Assembly: GCF_009741445.1 (NCBI RefSeq)
Contig: NZ_CP046507.1
Location: 1,612,001 to 1,676,000 of the forward strand
From: Mycobacterium avium subsp. avium
Lineage (GTDB): Bacteria > Actinomycetota > Actinomycetes > Mycobacteriales > Mycobacteriaceae
DNA length: 64,000 nucleotides
Direction: 5' to 3'
Made by a program: the position numbers and the translations under genes. The notes beneath the pieces were generated by a model. That model was not told the origin of the DNA, searched no databases, and saw nothing but the letters and a program-made list of their open reading frames with translations. Shown piece after piece: positions 18,443 through 29,422 of the stretch; position 1 is the stretch's first letter; the number at the start of each line of letters is the position of its first letter.

Positions 18443-19126
18443 GTGGGCAAACGCCAGCAGTCCCGGGAGCAGGTCGAGGCGCGCATCATCGAACTCGGTC
18501 GCCGCCAACTGGTGGACCGGGGCGCGGCCGGGCTGTCGGTCCGCGCCATCGCCCGCGACCTGGGCATGGTGTCCTCGGCGGTGTACCGCTACGTGTCCAG
18601 CCGCGACGAGTTGCTGACCCTGCTGCTGGTGGACGCCTATTCCGACCTGGCCGACACCGTGGACCGGGCCCGCGAAGCCGCGGGCGAACAGTGGAGCGAC
18701 GACGTCATCGCCATCGCGCGCGCCACCCGGCGCTGGGCCGTCGAGCACCCGGCATGCTGGGCCCTGCTCTACGGCAGCCCGGTTCCCGGGTACCACGCGC
18801 CCCCCGAACGCACCGTTGCCGCCGGCACCCGGGTGGTCGCGGCGTTGTTCGACGCCGTGGCGGCGGGGATCACCACCGGCGATATCCGGCTGACCAATGA
18901 CCCTGCGCCGCAACCGATGTCATCCGACTTTGAACGGATCCGGCACGAATTCGGCTTCCCGGGCGATGACCTGGTGATCGCCAAGTGCTTTTTGCTGTGG
19001 GCGGGGGTGCTGGGCGCGATCAGCCTCGAGGTGTTCGGACAGTACGGGGCGGACACGCTAACCGATGTGGAAGCCGTCTTCGACGCCCAGCTGCGGCTGC
19101 TGGTCGACGTGCTGACCCGGCACTGA
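18443..19126 (+). CDS. TetR family transcriptional regulator (Rv1816-like)
   Basis: A 227-residue regulator with an N-terminal TetR helix-turn-helix, AGLSVRAIARDLGMVSSAVY then RYVSSRDELL (about residues 28-60), and a long helical ligand-binding domain. GTG 18443 gives a start close to the HTH as is usual. It matches Rv1816 of M. tuberculosis in order and approximate size. Two operator-like repeats stand just upstream, pointing to autoregulation and control of the divergent F420-family gene. The ligand is unknown. Confidence 0.88.
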   Translation: MGKRQQSREQVEARIIELGRRQLVDRGAAGLSVRAIARDLGMVSSAVYRYVSSRDELLTLLLVDAYSDLADTVDRAREAAGEQWSDDVIAIARATRRWAVEHPACWALLYGSPVPGYHAPPERTVAAGTRVVAALFDAVAAGITTGDIRLTNDPAPQPMSSDFERIRHEFGFPGDDLVIAKCFLLWAGVLGAISLEVFGQYGADTLTDVEAVFDAQLRLLVDVLTRH

Positions 19127-19267
19127 TCCGGCCACGGCCGGTCACGGACCGCGGAGCACGGAACTAGAACGTGTTCACCCGCGGTTTCCCGGTTCGGACC
19201 GGATCGGCATGGCAAATTCTTTCGGGCCCTTTCTGGCCGCCCGGCGGCTCGACTATTGTGCGAGACG

Positions 19268-19768
19268 ATGACGCTTCCCGTGCAGTCGCCGACGCAGATC
19301 GCCTGGGTCACCGGCGACCTGGATGCCACCGAAACGGCCCTCACCGGCCTGTTAGGTGTGCGCAAGTGGGTGCGGATACCGGACGTGCACTTTGCTGCGG
19401 ATGCCTGCAGCTACCGGGGTAAGCCCGCCGATTTCGTCGCGAGCATCTCGCTGAGCTATCTCGGCGACATGCAATTGGAGCTGATCCAACCGGTACGTGG
19501 CGAGAACATCTATAGTGACTTTCTGTCCGATGGCGGGCCGGGGTTGCACCACATCTGCGTCGAGGCCGACAGCCCCGAGCAGTTGGCCGAAGCGCTGGCG
19601 CGGGCCGGCGAGCGGGGCGCCCCGGTGGTGCAGCAGGGTGTGATGCCCGGCGGAATCCACTTCGCCTATGTCTCGGCGCCGCAGGCGGGAGTTCCGTTCG
19701 TGGAGTTCGCCTACATCGCGCCCGAGATGCGGGCGTTCTACGACTACATCAAACAGCAGCAGCGGTGA
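19268..19768 (+). CDS. VOC (glyoxalase fold) family protein
   Basis: A 166-residue protein with two VOC half-modules. The first starts TQIAWVTGDLDATE with ELIQP as the probable metal-ligand Glu; the second has GLHHICVEAD with a His and ends PFVEFAY with a Glu. These fit the His/Glu metal positions of glyoxalase, dioxygenase and epimerase-type VOC enzymes. ATG 19268 is used. I do not recall a counterpart here in M. tuberculosis. It is 49 bp upstream of the FAD dehydrogenase, so shared metabolism is plausible; the reaction is unknown. Confidence 0.8.
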   Translation: MTLPVQSPTQIAWVTGDLDATETALTGLLGVRKWVRIPDVHFAADACSYRGKPADFVASISLSYLGDMQLELIQPVRGENIYSDFLSDGGPGLHHICVEADSPEQLAEALARAGERGAPVVQQGVMPGGIHFAYVSAPQAGVPFVEFAYIAPEMRAFYDYIKQQQR

Positions 19769-19817
19769 GCCGCGCCCGCGCGGACACGCGGCACGGCGAT
19801 GAGGAGGAATGGCGCCA

Positions 19818-21311
19818 ATGAGCACCGAGATACCGGCAACTGTCAGTGCCCATGACGTGACGTCGTGGTCCGACGACGTCGACGTGGTGGTGATCGGCTT
19901 CGGCATTGCCGGCGGCTGCGCCGCGGTCAGCGCGGCGGCCGATGGCGCGCGGGTGTTGGTGCTGGAACGCGCGGCCGCGGCCGGCGGCACCACTTCGCTT
20001 GCCGGGGGCCACTTTTACCTCGGCGGTGGCACCGCGGTGCAGCAGGCGACCGGTCACGACGACTCCGCCGAGGAGATGTACAAGTACCTGGTGGCGGTGT
20101 CGCGGGAGCCCGAGCTGGACAAGATCCGCGCCTACTGCGAGGGCAGCGTCGAACACTTCAACTGGTTGGAAGACTTGGGTTTTCAGTTCGAACGCAGCTA
20201 CTACCCGGGCAAGGTGGTCGTCCCGCCGGGCACCGAGGGCCTGAGCTACACCGGCAACGAGAAGGTGTGGCCGTTCTGCGAGCAGGCCAAGCCGGCGCCG
20301 CGCGGGCATTCCGTGCCGGTGCCCGGGGAGCTCGGCGGGGCCGCGATGGTGATCGACCTGCTGGTCAAACGCGCCGAGGCGCTGGGCGTGCAGATCCGTT
20401 ACGAGACCGGGGCGACCAACCTGATCGTGGACGACGACGGCGCCGTGGTCGGTGTGGCCTGGAAGCATTTCACCGAGACCGGCGCGGTCAAGGCCGACGC
20501 GGTGATCCTCGCGGCCGGCGGCTTCGCGATGAATCCGCAGATGGTGGCCGAGCACACGCCGGCGTTGGGCCAGCCGCGGCGCACCAAGCACCACGGCCTG
20601 GTGGCGCCGTACATTCTGGGCAATCCGCACGACGACGGGCTGGCCATCCGGATGGGGGTGTCGGCGGGCGGGGCGACCAAGCACATGGACGAGCTGTTCA
20701 TCACCGCGGCCGCCTACCCGCCGGAGGTGCTGCTGACCGGGATCATCGTCAACAAGGAGGGTAAGCGCTTCGTCGCCGAGGACTCCTATCATTCGCGCAC
20801 TTCGGCTTTCGTGTTGGAGCAGCCGGAGCAAACCGCATACCTGATCGTGGACGAGGCGCACACCGAGATGCCGGAGATGCCGCTGATCCGGTTCCTCGAC
20901 GGCTACGAGACGATCGCGGAAATGGAAGCCGCGCTGGGCATTCCGGCCGGCAACCTGGCCGCGACGCTGGAGCGCTACAACAAGTTCGCCACCGCGGGCG
21001 AAGACCCGGATTTCCACAAGCAGCCGGAATACCTTGCCGCACAAGACAATGGACCGTGGGCGGTGTTCGACCTGTCGCTCGGGCGGGCGATGTACTCGGG
21101 GTTCACCATCGGCGGCCTGGCGGTGAGCGTCGACGGCGAGGTGCAACGGGCCGACGGCTCGGTGGTGCCCGGGTTGTATGCCGCCGGCGCGTGCGCGCCG
21201 AACCTGGCTCAGGACGGCAAGGGGTACGCCAGCGGGACGCAGCTGGGTGAGGGTTCGTTCTTCGGGCGCCGCGCCGGAGCGCACGCGGCGCGGCGCGCCG
21301 CGAAAGCGTAG
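19818..21311 (+). CDS. FAD-binding dehydrogenase, fumarate reductase/KstD-like (Rv1817-like)
   Basis: A 497-residue flavoprotein. The FAD-binding Rossmann block VVVIGFGIAGGCAA with ER at the end of strand two (VLVLER) is near residues 24-52, followed by AAGGTTSLAGG. The C-terminal flavin block is GLYAAGACAPNLAQDGKGY with SGTQLGEGSFFGRRAG. The architecture is that of succinate dehydrogenase/fumarate reductase and 3-ketosteroid dehydrogenase flavoproteins; a steroid-like substrate is possible but not shown. ATG 19818 is preferred over 19809 because GAGGAGGA at 19801-19808 fits only the later start. Its last 14 codons and stop fall in a 57-bp tandem duplication. Confidence 0.87.
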   Translation: MSTEIPATVSAHDVTSWSDDVDVVVIGFGIAGGCAAVSAAADGARVLVLERAAAAGGTTSLAGGHFYLGGGTAVQQATGHDDSAEEMYKYLVAVSREPELDKIRAYCEGSVEHFNWLEDLGFQFERSYYPGKVVVPPGTEGLSYTGNEKVWPFCEQAKPAPRGHSVPVPGELGGAAMVIDLLVKRAEALGVQIRYETGATNLIVDDDGAVVGVAWKHFTETGAVKADAVILAAGGFAMNPQMVAEHTPALGQPRRTKHHGLVAPYILGNPHDDGLAIRMGVSAGGATKHMDELFITAAAYPPEVLLTGIIVNKEGKRFVAEDSYHSRTSAFVLEQPEQTAYLIVDEAHTEMPEMPLIRFLDGYETIAEMEAALGIPAGNLAATLERYNKFATAGEDPDFHKQPEYLAAQDNGPWAVFDLSLGRAMYSGFTIGGLAVSVDGEVQRADGSVVPGLYAAGACAPNLAQDGKGYASGTQLGEGSFFGRRAGAHAARRAAKA

Positions 21312-21384
21312 GCGCGCATCAAACCCGGCGCCGGAGCGCACACGGCGCGGCGCGCCGCGAAAGCATAGGCGCGCATCAAACCCG
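21271..21384. repeat. 57-bp tandem duplication across a convergent gene junction
   Basis: Bases 21271-21327 and 21328-21384 are two direct copies of a 57-bp unit that differ at only two positions. Copy 1 encodes the C-terminal residues and stop of the FAD dehydrogenase. Copy 2 ends inside the last codons of bacA on the other strand. The unit is a multiple of three and the near identity points to a recent event. Confidence 0.95.
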
Positions 21385-23295
21385 CGCGGGCTCCTTTTCC
21401 ACCGGGCTCAGCTGCCAGGGGCCGCCGCCGAGCAGGTGCAGCTGCTGGTCGTGGTGCTGCTCGACGGTGGGCCGATGGCTCACGCTGACCATCACGCACC
21501 CCGGCAGCTCGGCCCGAACCAATTGGTACAGCGCGTATTCCAGCCCCTCGTCCAGCGCCGAGGTGGCCTCGTCGAGGAAGACCGCCTTGGGCCTGGTGAG
21601 CAGGACGCGCGCGAACGCGACGCGCTGCTGCTCGCCGGGGGAGAGCACCTTGGCCCAGTCCTGGTCTTCGTCCAGCCGGGAGATGAGCGGCGCCAGAGCC
21701 ACTTTGGTGAGCACCTCGTGCAGCTGCGAATCGGCGATGCTATCCGGCGAATTCGGGTAGCACACCACGGTGCGCAGCGTGCCCAGCGGCACGTAGGGCA
21801 ACTGCGACAGGAACATCGTCGCGTTGTCGCCGTCGGGCCGGCACAGGGTTCCCGAGGCGTACGGCCACAATTCGGCCAGGCTGCGCAGCAGCGTCGTCTT
21901 GCCGGCCCCCGAGCGTCCGGTGATCACCAGCGTGTCGCCCTCGTCGAGCTGGATGTCCAGCGAGTCGACCAGCTGATCTCCCTCGGGGGTGCGCACCTCG
22001 ATACCGCGCAGCTCGACCGCCGTCTCTTCGCTGGGTTTGACGAGGATGGCGGGCAGCGCCCGGCCCTTGCTGTTGGCGTCCACCAGGCCGTGCAGACGGA
22101 TGATCGCGGCCCGGAAGGCGGCGAAGGCGTCGTAGTTGTTCCGGAAGAACGACAGCGAGTCGTGAATGTTGTTGAACGCCGTGGCCGTCTGGGTCACATC
22201 GCCGAAAGCGATCTCGCCGGCGAACAGTCGCGGCGCCTGGATGGCCAGCGGCAGCGGAACGATGATCTGCGTCACCGACCAGTTCCAGCCGTTGAAGATG
22301 ATGGTCCGGCGCACGTACCGGCGGTAGTTGGCGATGATCGGCGTGAAACGCTGCCACAGCTGGGCCCGCTCGACGCGCTCGCCGCGGTAGAACCCGACCG
22401 CCTCCGCGGCGTCCCGCAACCGCACCAGCGCATAACGGAAGGCGGCGTTCAACTTCTCGTTGTTGAAGCTAAGCCAAATCAGCGGGCGCCCAAGCCAAAC
22501 CGCGACGACCGTCGCGATGAACACGTACACCAGCACCGTCCAGAACATCGCGCGCGGCAACACCAAGCCGAACAGGTTCAGGTCCCCGGACAGCTTCCAC
22601 AGGATCGCGGTGAACGAGATGACCGAGGCCACCGCGTTGACGGCCCCGAACAGCAACGTGCTGCCCGTGCCGTTGGACGGGACGTTCGGCGTCCCGCCGG
22701 CGTTGGCGGTGAAGATGTCGATGTCCTGCTGGATGCGCTGATCCGGGTTGTCGATCGTGTTGTCGATGAACAGGTCCCGGTAATACGCCCGGCCCGCCAG
22801 CCAGTCGTCGGTGAGGTTCGCGGTGAGCCACATGCGCCACGCGATGATGAACCGCTGCGTCAGATAGACGTCGGCCATGAAGCGGGTCACCCACAGCGCC
22901 GCCAGCAGGCAGAAGATGCCGAGCGATACCCAAAAGCCATGTATCCCCGAATGTTTGACCGCGTCATTGCCCGACGCGATGCCTTCGAACGCCTTCTGCA
23001 GCGCCGTGTACAGGTCATTGCTTTGGAAGCTGAGCAGCACGCTCAGCCGCACCGACAGCAGCACCGACAGCAGCAGCACGCCGAGCATCAGCCACACCCG
23101 CACGCTGTGGGCGCCGACGAAGTAACCGCGGGTGATCCGCCAGAACTGCCGGCCCCAGGGCGTGAGGAACCGGAACGCCAGCAGCACCCCGAACAGGCAG
23201 ACGGCGCTGATCACCCACGCTATGGCCAGCCACCGCAAGGAATCGACAAACGCCGCCGACCAGTCGATCGACGGCTTGAACGGCTTGGCACCCAT
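21376..23295 (-). CDS. bacA: BacA/SbmA-type ABC transporter (Rv1819c-like)
   Basis: A 639-residue half-transporter. The first ~380 residues form the SbmA/BacA-like membrane domain with about six helices, and the rest is the ATPase. Walker [10 protein letters not shown] is at about 460-468 (Lys466); signature [13 protein letters not shown] and Walker [14 protein letters not shown] follow. The M. tuberculosis protein of the same length imports cobalamin and hydrophilic antimicrobials such as bleomycin, and has a very large inner cavity. The gene is convergent with the FAD dehydrogenase, and its last codons lie in the 57-bp duplication. Confidence 0.93.
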   Translation of the reverse strand: MGAKPFKPSIDWSAAFVDSLRWLAIAWVISAVCLFGVLLAFRFLTPWGRQFWRITRGYFVGAHSVRVWLMLGVLLLSVLLSVRLSVLLSFQSNDLYTALQKAFEGIASGNDAVKHSGIHGFWVSLGIFCLLAALWVTRFMADVYLTQRFIIAWRMWLTANLTDDWLAGRAYYRDLFIDNTIDNPDQRIQQDIDIFTANAGGTPNVPSNGTGSTLLFGAVNAVASVISFTAILWKLSGDLNLFGLVLPRAMFWTVLVYVFIATVVAVWLGRPLIWLSFNNEKLNAAFRYALVRLRDAAEAVGFYRGERVERAQLWQRFTPIIANYRRYVRRTIIFNGWNWSVTQIIVPLPLAIQAPRLFAGEIAFGDVTQTATAFNNIHDSLSFFRNNYDAFAAFRAAIIRLHGLVDANSKGRALPAILVKPSEETAVELRGIEVRTPEGDQLVDSLDIQLDEGDTLVITGRSGAGKTTLLRSLAELWPYASGTLCRPDGDNATMFLSQLPYVPLGTLRTVVCYPNSPDSIADSQLHEVLTKVALAPLISRLDEDQDWAKVLSPGEQQRVAFARVLLTRPKAVFLDEATSALDEGLEYALYQLVRAELPGCVMVSVSHRPTVEQHHDQQLHLLGGGPWQLSPVEKEPARV

Positions 23296-23388
23296 CGTCG
23301 GCGTCTCCTTACGGTCGAGGTGGTCGGACTCTCCTCAACTTGAAATCCTTCGGCGAAGGTACCGGACGGATCTGGATAGGCTGCGGTG

Positions 23389-25032
23389 ATGACCAGTGAC
23401 GCCACCCCCGCACCGACCCTGCACGCCGGCCGGCTGGTCGCGCGCCGGCTGCGGGCCAGCGGTGTCGACACCGTCTTCACGCTGTCCGGCGGCCACCTGT
23501 TCTCCATCTACGACGGCTGCCGCGACGAAGGCATTCGGCTGATCGACACCCGGCACGAACAGACCGCGACGTTCGCCGCCGAGGGCTGGTCGAAGGTGAC
23601 CCGGCTGCCCGGGGTGGCCGCGCTGACCGCCGGACCCGGCGTCACCAACGGGATGAGCGCGATGGCCGCCGCGCAACAGAACTCCTCGCCGCTGGTGGTG
23701 CTGGGGGGCCGAGCGCCGGCGCAGCGGTGGGGCATGGGCTCGCTGCAGGAGATCGACCACGTGCCGTTCGTGGCGCCGCTGGCCCGTTTCGCCGCCACCG
23801 CGCAATCGGCCGCCGACGCCGGCCGGCTGGTCGACGACGCCTTGCGCGCGGCCGTCGGTGCCCCGTCCGGCGTGGGCTTCGTGGACTTCCCGATGGACCA
23901 CGTCTTCTCCATGGCCGAGGACGACGGCCGCCCCGGGGCGCTCGTCGACCTGCCGCGCGAACCCGAACCCGACGGCGCCGCGCTGGGCCGGGCCGCCGGC
24001 CTGCTGTCCGGCGCGAAGCGGCCGGTGATCATGGCGGGCACCAACGTCTGGTGGGGGCACGGGGAAGCGGCCCTGCTGCGGCTGGCCGAGGAACTGGCCA
24101 CCCCGGTGCTGATGAACGGGATGGCGCGCGGGGCGGTGCCCGCCGACCATCCGCTGGCCTTCTCCCGCGTTCGCGGAAAAGCGTTGGGGGAGGCCGATGT
24201 CGCGCTGATCGTCGGGGTGCCCATGGATTTCCGGCTCGGTTTCGGCGCGGTGTTCGGGCCGCACACCCGGCTGATCGTGGCCGACCGGGTGGCGCCCGAG
24301 CGCAAGCATCCCCGGCCCGTCGAGGCGCAGCTGTACGGCGACCTGATGACGATCCTGGCCGCGTTGGCCACCGCGGGTGGGGGCGACCACCGGGACTGGA
24401 TCGACGAACTGCGCACGGCCGAGACGGCGGCGCGCGCCGCCGAGCAGGCCGAGCTGGCCGACGACCGCGTCCCGCTGCATCCGATGCGGGTGTACGCGGA
24501 GCTGGCGCCGATGCTGGACCGCGACGCCATCGTCGTCATCGACGCTGGCGACTTCGGCTCCTACGCCGGGCGGGTGATCGACAGCTACCGGCCGGGCTGC
24601 TGGCTGGACAGCGGCCCCTTCGGCTGCCTGGGGTCGGGACCCGGCTACGCGCTGGCCGCCAAGCTGGCCCGGCCGGAGCGCCAGGTGGTGCTGCTGCAGG
24701 GCGACGGCGCGTTCGGCTTCAGCGGCATGGAATGGGACACCCTGGTCCGCCACCGGGTGCCGGTGGTCTCGGTGATCGGCAACAACGGGATCTGGGCGCT
24801 GGAAAAGCATCCAATGGAGCAGCTGTACGGCTATTCGGTGGTGGCCGAGCTGCGCCCGGGCACCCGCTACGACGAGGTGGCGCGCGCGCTGGGCGGCCAC
24901 GGCGAGTTGGTCGCCGCGCCGGGCGAGCTGCGACCGGCGCTGGAACGCGCCTTCGCCAGCGGCCTGCCCGCCGTCGTCAACGTGCTCACCGACCCCACGG
25001 TCGCCTACCCGCGGCGGTCGAACCTGGCCTGA
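23389..25032 (+). CDS. ilvG: IlvG, acetolactate synthase-like ThDP enzyme
   Basis: A 547-residue thiamine-diphosphate enzyme. The N-terminal Pyr domain has the catalytic Glu in [15 protein letters not shown]; the C-terminal PP domain has the cofactor motif [15 protein letters not shown] ending VIGNN. The central domain is present. Length matches M. tuberculosis IlvG. It is the large-subunit type, but true acetolactate synthase activity has been uncertain for this paralogue; oxalyl-CoA decarboxylase-like activity is an alternative. ATG 23389 is used; GTG directly before it is also possible. It is upstream of secA2 with no evident partner. Confidence 0.88.
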   Translation: MTSDATPAPTLHAGRLVARRLRASGVDTVFTLSGGHLFSIYDGCRDEGIRLIDTRHEQTATFAAEGWSKVTRLPGVAALTAGPGVTNGMSAMAAAQQNSSPLVVLGGRAPAQRWGMGSLQEIDHVPFVAPLARFAATAQSAADAGRLVDDALRAAVGAPSGVGFVDFPMDHVFSMAEDDGRPGALVDLPREPEPDGAALGRAAGLLSGAKRPVIMAGTNVWWGHGEAALLRLAEELATPVLMNGMARGAVPADHPLAFSRVRGKALGEADVALIVGVPMDFRLGFGAVFGPHTRLIVADRVAPERKHPRPVEAQLYGDLMTILAALATAGGGDHRDWIDELRTAETAARAAEQAELADDRVPLHPMRVYAELAPMLDRDAIVVIDAGDFGSYAGRVIDSYRPGCWLDSGPFGCLGSGPGYALAAKLARPERQVVLLQGDGAFGFSGMEWDTLVRHRVPVVSVIGNNGIWALEKHPMEQLYGYSVVAELRPGTRYDEVARALGGHGELVAAPGELRPALERAFASGLPAVVNVLTDPTVAYPRRSNLA

Positions 25033-25084
25033 CGGGCGTGTCGGGTGCGAACACGCGGGCTCGCCCCACCGGTACCGTTGACCT

Positions 25085-27418
25085 GTGCCTAAGACGAACC
25101 GCGCTCAACCCGGCCGGCTGAGCAGCCGATTCTGGCGCCTGCTCGGCGCCAGCACGGAAAAGAACCGCAGCCGTTCGCTCACCCTGGTGACCGACTCGTC
25201 GGAATACGACGACGAGGCCGCCGGGCTGACCGACGAGCAGCTGCGCAAGGCCGCCGGGCTGCTCAACCTGGAGGATCTCGCCGAGTCCGAGGACATCCCA
25301 CAGTTCCTGGCCATCGCCCGGGAGGCCGCCGAGCGGGCAACGGGCTTGCGCCCATTTGATGTGCAGCTGCTTGGGGCCTTGCGCATGCTGGCCGGCGACG
25401 TGATCGAGATGGCCACCGGCGAGGGCAAGACCCTGGCCGGGGCGATCGCGGCGGCCGGCTACGCGCTGGCCGGCCGGCACGTGCACGTGGTGACCATCAA
25501 CGACTACCTGGCCCGCCGCGACGCGGAATGGATGGGCCCGCTGATCGAGGCGATGGGGCTCACGGTCGGCTGGATCACCGCCGAGTCGTCCAGCGAGGAG
25601 CGCCGGGCCGCCTACGGCTGCGACGTCACCTACGCCTCGGTCAACGAGATCGGCTTCGACGTGCTGCGCGATCAGCTGGTGACCGACGTCGCGGACCTGG
25701 TCTCGCCCAACCCCGACGTGGCGCTGATCGACGAGGCCGACTCGGTGCTGGTCGACGAGGCGCTGGTGCCGCTGGTGCTGGCCGGCACGACGCACCGCGA
25801 GACGCCGCGGCTGGAGATCATCAAGCTGGTCGGCGAGCTGGAGGCCGGCACCGACTACGACACCGACGCCGACAGCCGCAACGTGCATCTCACCGACGTC
25901 GGCGCGCGCAAGGTGGAGAAGGCGCTCGGCGGCATCGACCTGTACTCCGAGGAGCACGTCGGCACCACCCTGACCGAGGTCAACGTCGCGCTGCACGCGC
26001 ACGTGCTGTTGCAGCGCGACGTGCACTACATCGTCCGCGACGACGCGGTGCACCTGATCAACGCCTCGCGCGGGCGGATCGCGCAGCTGCAGCGCTGGCC
26101 GGACGGCCTGCAGGCCGCCGTCGAGGCCAAGGAGGGCATCGAGACCACCGAAACCGGGGAGGTGCTCGACACCATCACCGTGCAGGCGTTGATCAACCGG
26201 TACGCCACGGTGTGCGGCATGACCGGCACCGCGCTGGCCGCCGGTGAGCAGCTGCGCCAGTTCTACAAGCTCGGTGTGTCGCCGATTCCGCCGAACAAAC
26301 CCAACATCCGCGAAGACGAGGCCGACCGCGTCTACATCACGGCGGCCGCCAAGAACGACGCCATCGTCGAGCACATCATCGAGGTCCACGAAACCGGGCA
26401 GCCGGTGCTGGTGGGCACCCGCGACGTGGCCGAATCCGAGGAGCTGCACGAGCGGCTGCTGCGCCGCGGCGTGCCGGCGGTGGTGCTCAACGCCAAGAAC
26501 GACGCCGAGGAGGCCCAGGTGATCGCCGAGGCCGGCAAGTTCGGGGTGGTGACGGTGTCCACCCAGATGGCCGGGCGCGGCACCGACATCCGGCTCGGCG
26601 GCTCCGACGAGGCCGACCACGACCGGGTCGCCGAGCTGGGCGGGCTGCACGTGGTGGGCACCGGCCGGCACCACACCGAGCGGCTGGACAACCAGCTGCG
26701 CGGGCGCGCCGGCCGGCAGGGCGACCCGGGGTCGTCGGTGTTCTTCTCCAGCTGGGAGGACGACGTCGTGGCGGCCAACCTCGACCGCAACAAGCTGCCG
26801 ATGGAAACCGACCCGGAAACGGGCGACGGCCGGATCGTCAGCCCCAAGGCCGCCGGGCTGCTCGATCACGCCCAGCGCGTCGCCGAGGGCCGCATGCTGG
26901 ACGTGCACGCGAACACCTGGCGCTACAACCAGCTGATTGCCCAGCAGCGCGCGATCATCGTGGACCGCCGTAACACGTTGCTGCGCACCGCAACCGCGCG
27001 TGAGGAGCTGGCCGAGCTGGCGCCGAAGCGCTACCGGGAGCTGGCCGAGGAGATCCCCGAGGAACGCCTGGAAACCATCTGCCGGCACATCATGCTCTAC
27101 CACCTCGACCGCGGCTGGGCCGACCATCTGGCGTACCTGGCCGACATCCGCGAGAGCATCCACCTGCGGGCGCTGGGCCGGCAGAATCCGCTGGACGAAT
27201 TCCACCGGTTGGCGGTCGACGCGTTCGCGTCGCTGGCCGCCGACGCGATCGAGGCGGCCCAGCAGACGTTCGAAACCGCCAACGTGCTCGAGGACGAGCC
27301 GGGCCTGGATCTGTCGAAGCTGGCCCGGCCGACGTCGACGTGGACGTACATGGTCAACGACAACCCGCTGTCGGACGACACGCTGTCCACCCTGAGCCTG
27401 CCCGGGGTGTTCCGCTAG
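25085..27418 (+). CDS. secA2: SecA2, accessory preprotein translocase ATPase
   Basis: A 777-residue SecA-type ATPase. Walker A MATGEGKT is at residues 109-116 (Lys115), Walker [12 protein letters not shown] near 215-225, and [13 protein letters not shown] and [13 protein letters not shown] are the helicase motifs of the second nucleotide-binding fold. It is shorter than SecA1 and lacks the Cys-rich C-terminal SecB-binding tail. SecA2 exports a small set of proteins, among them virulence factors, with the SecYEG channel. GTG 25085 is used; M. tuberculosis is sometimes annotated with a longer N-terminus. Confidence 0.96.
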   Translation: MPKTNRAQPGRLSSRFWRLLGASTEKNRSRSLTLVTDSSEYDDEAAGLTDEQLRKAAGLLNLEDLAESEDIPQFLAIAREAAERATGLRPFDVQLLGALRMLAGDVIEMATGEGKTLAGAIAAAGYALAGRHVHVVTINDYLARRDAEWMGPLIEAMGLTVGWITAESSSEERRAAYGCDVTYASVNEIGFDVLRDQLVTDVADLVSPNPDVALIDEADSVLVDEALVPLVLAGTTHRETPRLEIIKLVGELEAGTDYDTDADSRNVHLTDVGARKVEKALGGIDLYSEEHVGTTLTEVNVALHAHVLLQRDVHYIVRDDAVHLINASRGRIAQLQRWPDGLQAAVEAKEGIETTETGEVLDTITVQALINRYATVCGMTGTALAAGEQLRQFYKLGVSPIPPNKPNIREDEADRVYITAAAKNDAIVEHIIEVHETGQPVLVGTRDVAESEELHERLLRRGVPAVVLNAKNDAEEAQVIAEAGKFGVVTVSTQMAGRGTDIRLGGSDEADHDRVAELGGLHVVGTGRHHTERLDNQLRGRAGRQGDPGSSVFFSSWEDDVVAANLDRNKLPMETDPETGDGRIVSPKAAGLLDHAQRVAEGRMLDVHANTWRYNQLIAQQRAIIVDRRNTLLRTATAREELAELAPKRYRELAEEIPEERLETICRHIMLYHLDRGWADHLAYLADIRESIHLRALGRQNPLDEFHRLAVDAFASLAADAIEAAQQTFETANVLEDEPGLDLSKLARPTSTWTYMVNDNPLSDDTLSTLSLPGVFR

Positions 27419-27421
27419 CCG

Positions 27422-27441
27422 GTGCGCGGCCAGCCGCGCAC
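27422..27441. terminator. Near-perfect hairpin after secA2
   Basis: GTGCGCGGC and GCCGCGCAC form a 9-bp inverted repeat separated by 2 bases, directly after the secA2 stop. There is no T-tract, so it could be a weak terminator or an RNA stability element ahead of pgsA2. Confidence 0.4.
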
Positions 27442-27472
27442 GGAGCGCCGCGCTTGGCTAATGTCACGGCAC

Positions 27473-28102
27473 ATGGAGCCGGTGCTTCCACCCAACCGGG
27501 TGCTGACGGTGCCCAACGCGCTCAGCGCGGTCCGCCTGGCGCTCGTCCCCGTGTTCGTCTACGCGTTGCTGGTCGCCCACGCCAATGGGTGGGCGGTGGC
27601 GATCCTGATGTTCAGCGGCGCCTCGGACTGGGCCGACGGCAAAATCGCCCGGCTGCTCAACCAGTCCTCGCGGCTGGGTGTGCTGCTCGACCCCGCGGTG
27701 GACCGCCTCTACATGGTGGTCGTGCCTGTCGTGCTGGCGTTGAGCGGCATCGTGCCGTGGTGGTTCGTCGTCGTCCTGCTCGTCCGCGACGGCCTGTTGG
27801 CCGCCACGCTGCCGCTGCTGTGGAGCCGCGGCCTGTCGGCACTGCCGGTGACCTACATCGGCAAGGCGGCGACGTTCGCGTTGATGTGCGGGTTCCCGCT
27901 GGTGCTGTTGGGCACCTGGGACGCGTTGTGGAGCCGCGTGGTGGGCGCCTGCGGCTGGGCCTTCCTGATCTGGGGCCTGTACGCGTACCTGTGGGCGTTC
28001 GCGCAGTACGCGGTGCAGATGACGCTGGTGGTGCGCCGGATGCCCAAGGTCGACCGCGCGTCGCGCCCGTCGACCATGGCGAAGGTCGTCGACCATGGCT
28101 GA
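27473..28102 (+). CDS. pgsA2: PgsA2, CDP-alcohol phosphatidyltransferase
   Basis: A 209-residue integral membrane enzyme. The family signature DGx2ARx8Gx3Dx3D is complete: [10 protein letters not shown] followed by GVLLDPAVD (about residues 48-71), with all four metal-binding acids. Several membrane helices follow. Substrate may be CDP-diacylglycerol with glycerol phosphate or another alcohol; PgsA2's exact product in mycobacteria is unsettled. ATG 27473 gives the length known from M. tuberculosis. The next gene overlaps its 3' end by 8 bases, starting a co-transcribed run to rv1825. Confidence 0.92.
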   Translation: MEPVLPPNRVLTVPNALSAVRLALVPVFVYALLVAHANGWAVAILMFSGASDWADGKIARLLNQSSRLGVLLDPAVDRLYMVVVPVVLALSGIVPWWFVVVLLVRDGLLAATLPLLWSRGLSALPVTYIGKAATFALMCGFPLVLLGTWDALWSRVVGACGWAFLIWGLYAYLWAFAQYAVQMTLVVRRMPKVDRASRPSTMAKVVDHG

Positions 28103-29021
28103 CGTGGACCGCGCGCTCGGCGGCTATGACCCCAACGCCGGTCACAGCGCGCACCTGGCGGCGCGCCCGCAGCGGATTCCGGTGCCCTCGCTGCTGCGCG
28201 CCCTGCTCTCCGAGCATCTCGATCCCGGCTACGCCGCGGCGGCGGCCAAACGCGGCGCCGTCGACGAAACGCGCAACCGGCGCCCGCGGGTGTCCGGCTG
28301 GCTGTGGCAGGCGCTGGCGGCGCTGCTGATCGCCACCGTCTTCGCGGCCGCGGTCGCCCAGGCCCGCTCGGTGGCCCCCGGGGTGCGCAGCGCGCAGCAG
28401 CTGCTGCTGGGCAATGTGCGGGCCACGGAAGGCTCGGCGGCGAAGTTGGCGCAGCGGCGCAACGAGCTGTCGGCGAAGGTCGACGACGTGCAGCGGCACG
28501 CCCTGGCCGACGACGCCGAGGGGCAGCGGCTGCTCAAACGCCTCGACGCGCTCGGCCTGGCGGCGGCCAGCACGGCGGTGATCGGCCCCGGCCTGAAGGT
28601 CACGGTGACCGATCCGGGCGCCGGCCCGAACCTTTCGGACGTGTCCAAGCAGCGGGTCAGCGGCAGCAGGCAGATCATCTTGGACCGCGACCTGCAGCTG
28701 GTGGTCAACTCGTTGTGGGCCGGCGGCGCCGAGGCCGTCTCGGTCGGCGGCGTGCGGATCGGCCCGACCGTGACCATCCGGCAGGCCGGCGGCGCGATCC
28801 TGGTGGACAACAACCCGACCAGCAGCCCCTACACGATCCTGGCGATCGGGCCGCCGCACGCGCTGCGCGACGCCTTCGACACCAGCCCGGGGATGCAGCG
28901 GCTGAGGCTGCTGCAGATCTCCTACGGCGTGGTGGTTACCGTGGATGTCGCCGACGGACTAACGCTGCCTGCCGGATCGGTCCGGGATGTCAAGTTCGCC
29001 AAGCAGATTGGGCCACAGTGA
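28095..29021 (+). CDS. DUF881 membrane protein (Rv1823-like)
   Basis: A 308-residue protein with a cytosolic N-terminus of about 70 residues, one membrane helix ([20 protein letters not shown]) and an extracytoplasmic DUF881 domain with a helical start. Blocks such as [28 protein letters not shown] and [10 protein letters not shown] are typical of the family. A second DUF881 gene lies two genes downstream, flanking a small membrane protein, an arrangement conserved across actinobacteria and often close to division functions. Overlaps pgsA2 by 8 bases. Function unknown. Confidence 0.88.
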   Translation: MADVDRALGGYDPNAGHSAHLAARPQRIPVPSLLRALLSEHLDPGYAAAAAKRGAVDETRNRRPRVSGWLWQALAALLIATVFAAAVAQARSVAPGVRSAQQLLLGNVRATEGSAAKLAQRRNELSAKVDDVQRHALADDAEGQRLLKRLDALGLAAASTAVIGPGLKVTVTDPGAGPNLSDVSKQRVSGSRQIILDRDLQLVVNSLWAGGAEAVSVGGVRIGPTVTIRQAGGAILVDNNPTSSPYTILAIGPPHALRDAFDTSPGMQRLRLLQISYGVVVTVDVADGLTLPAGSVRDVKFAKQIGPQ

Positions 29022-29082
29022 GAAGAATCCCGAACAGCTTCCCATTCCGGTTTCCCTTCCGGCGCGACACGGGAAGCCGCGC

Positions 29083-29415
29083 ATGATCGGTATCGCGGCA
29101 CTGGCGATCGGCATCGTGCTGGGCCTGGTGTTCCATCCGTCGGTGCCCGAGGTCGTGCAGCCCTACCTGCCGATCGCGGTGGTCGCGGCGCTGGACGCGG
29201 TGTTCGGCGGTCTGCGTGCGTATCTGGAACGCATCTTCGATCCGAAGGTGTTCGTGATCTCGTTCGTGTTCAACGTCTTCGTCGCCGCGCTGATCGTCTA
29301 CGTCGGCGACCAGCTGGGGGTGGGCACCCAGTTGTCGACGGCCATCATCGTGGTGCTGGGTATCCGCATCTTCGGCAACGCCGCGGCGCTGCGCCGCAGG
29401 CTGTTCGGCGCATGA
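29083..29415 (+). CDS. Small basic membrane protein (Rv1824-like, DUF1290)
   Basis: About 110 residues with three hydrophobic helices and a conserved core AALDAVFGGLRAYLE and FDPKVFVISF. It matches the small basic protein family (Sbp) that sits between two DUF881 genes in actinobacteria and firmicutes. ATG 29083 is the first good methionine; the reported M. tuberculosis protein is about 11 residues longer, but no standard start fits that here. Function unknown; an envelope or division role is inferred only from neighbours. Confidence 0.85.
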   Translation: MIGIAALAIGIVLGLVFHPSVPEVVQPYLPIAVVAALDAVFGGLRAYLERIFDPKVFVISFVFNVFVAALIVYVGDQLGVGTQLSTAIIVVLGIRIFGNAAALRRRLFGA

Positions 29416-29422
29416 GGTGAAC

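Noticed and set aside
21271-21384. Possible insertion-sequence end or attachment site
   Set aside because: It is a simple direct tandem duplication without transposase, terminal inverted repeats or a tRNA.
21178-23343. 721-codon plus-strand frame opposite bacA
   Set aside because: Low-complexity Gln/Arg/His-rich translation antisense to a complete ABC transporter.
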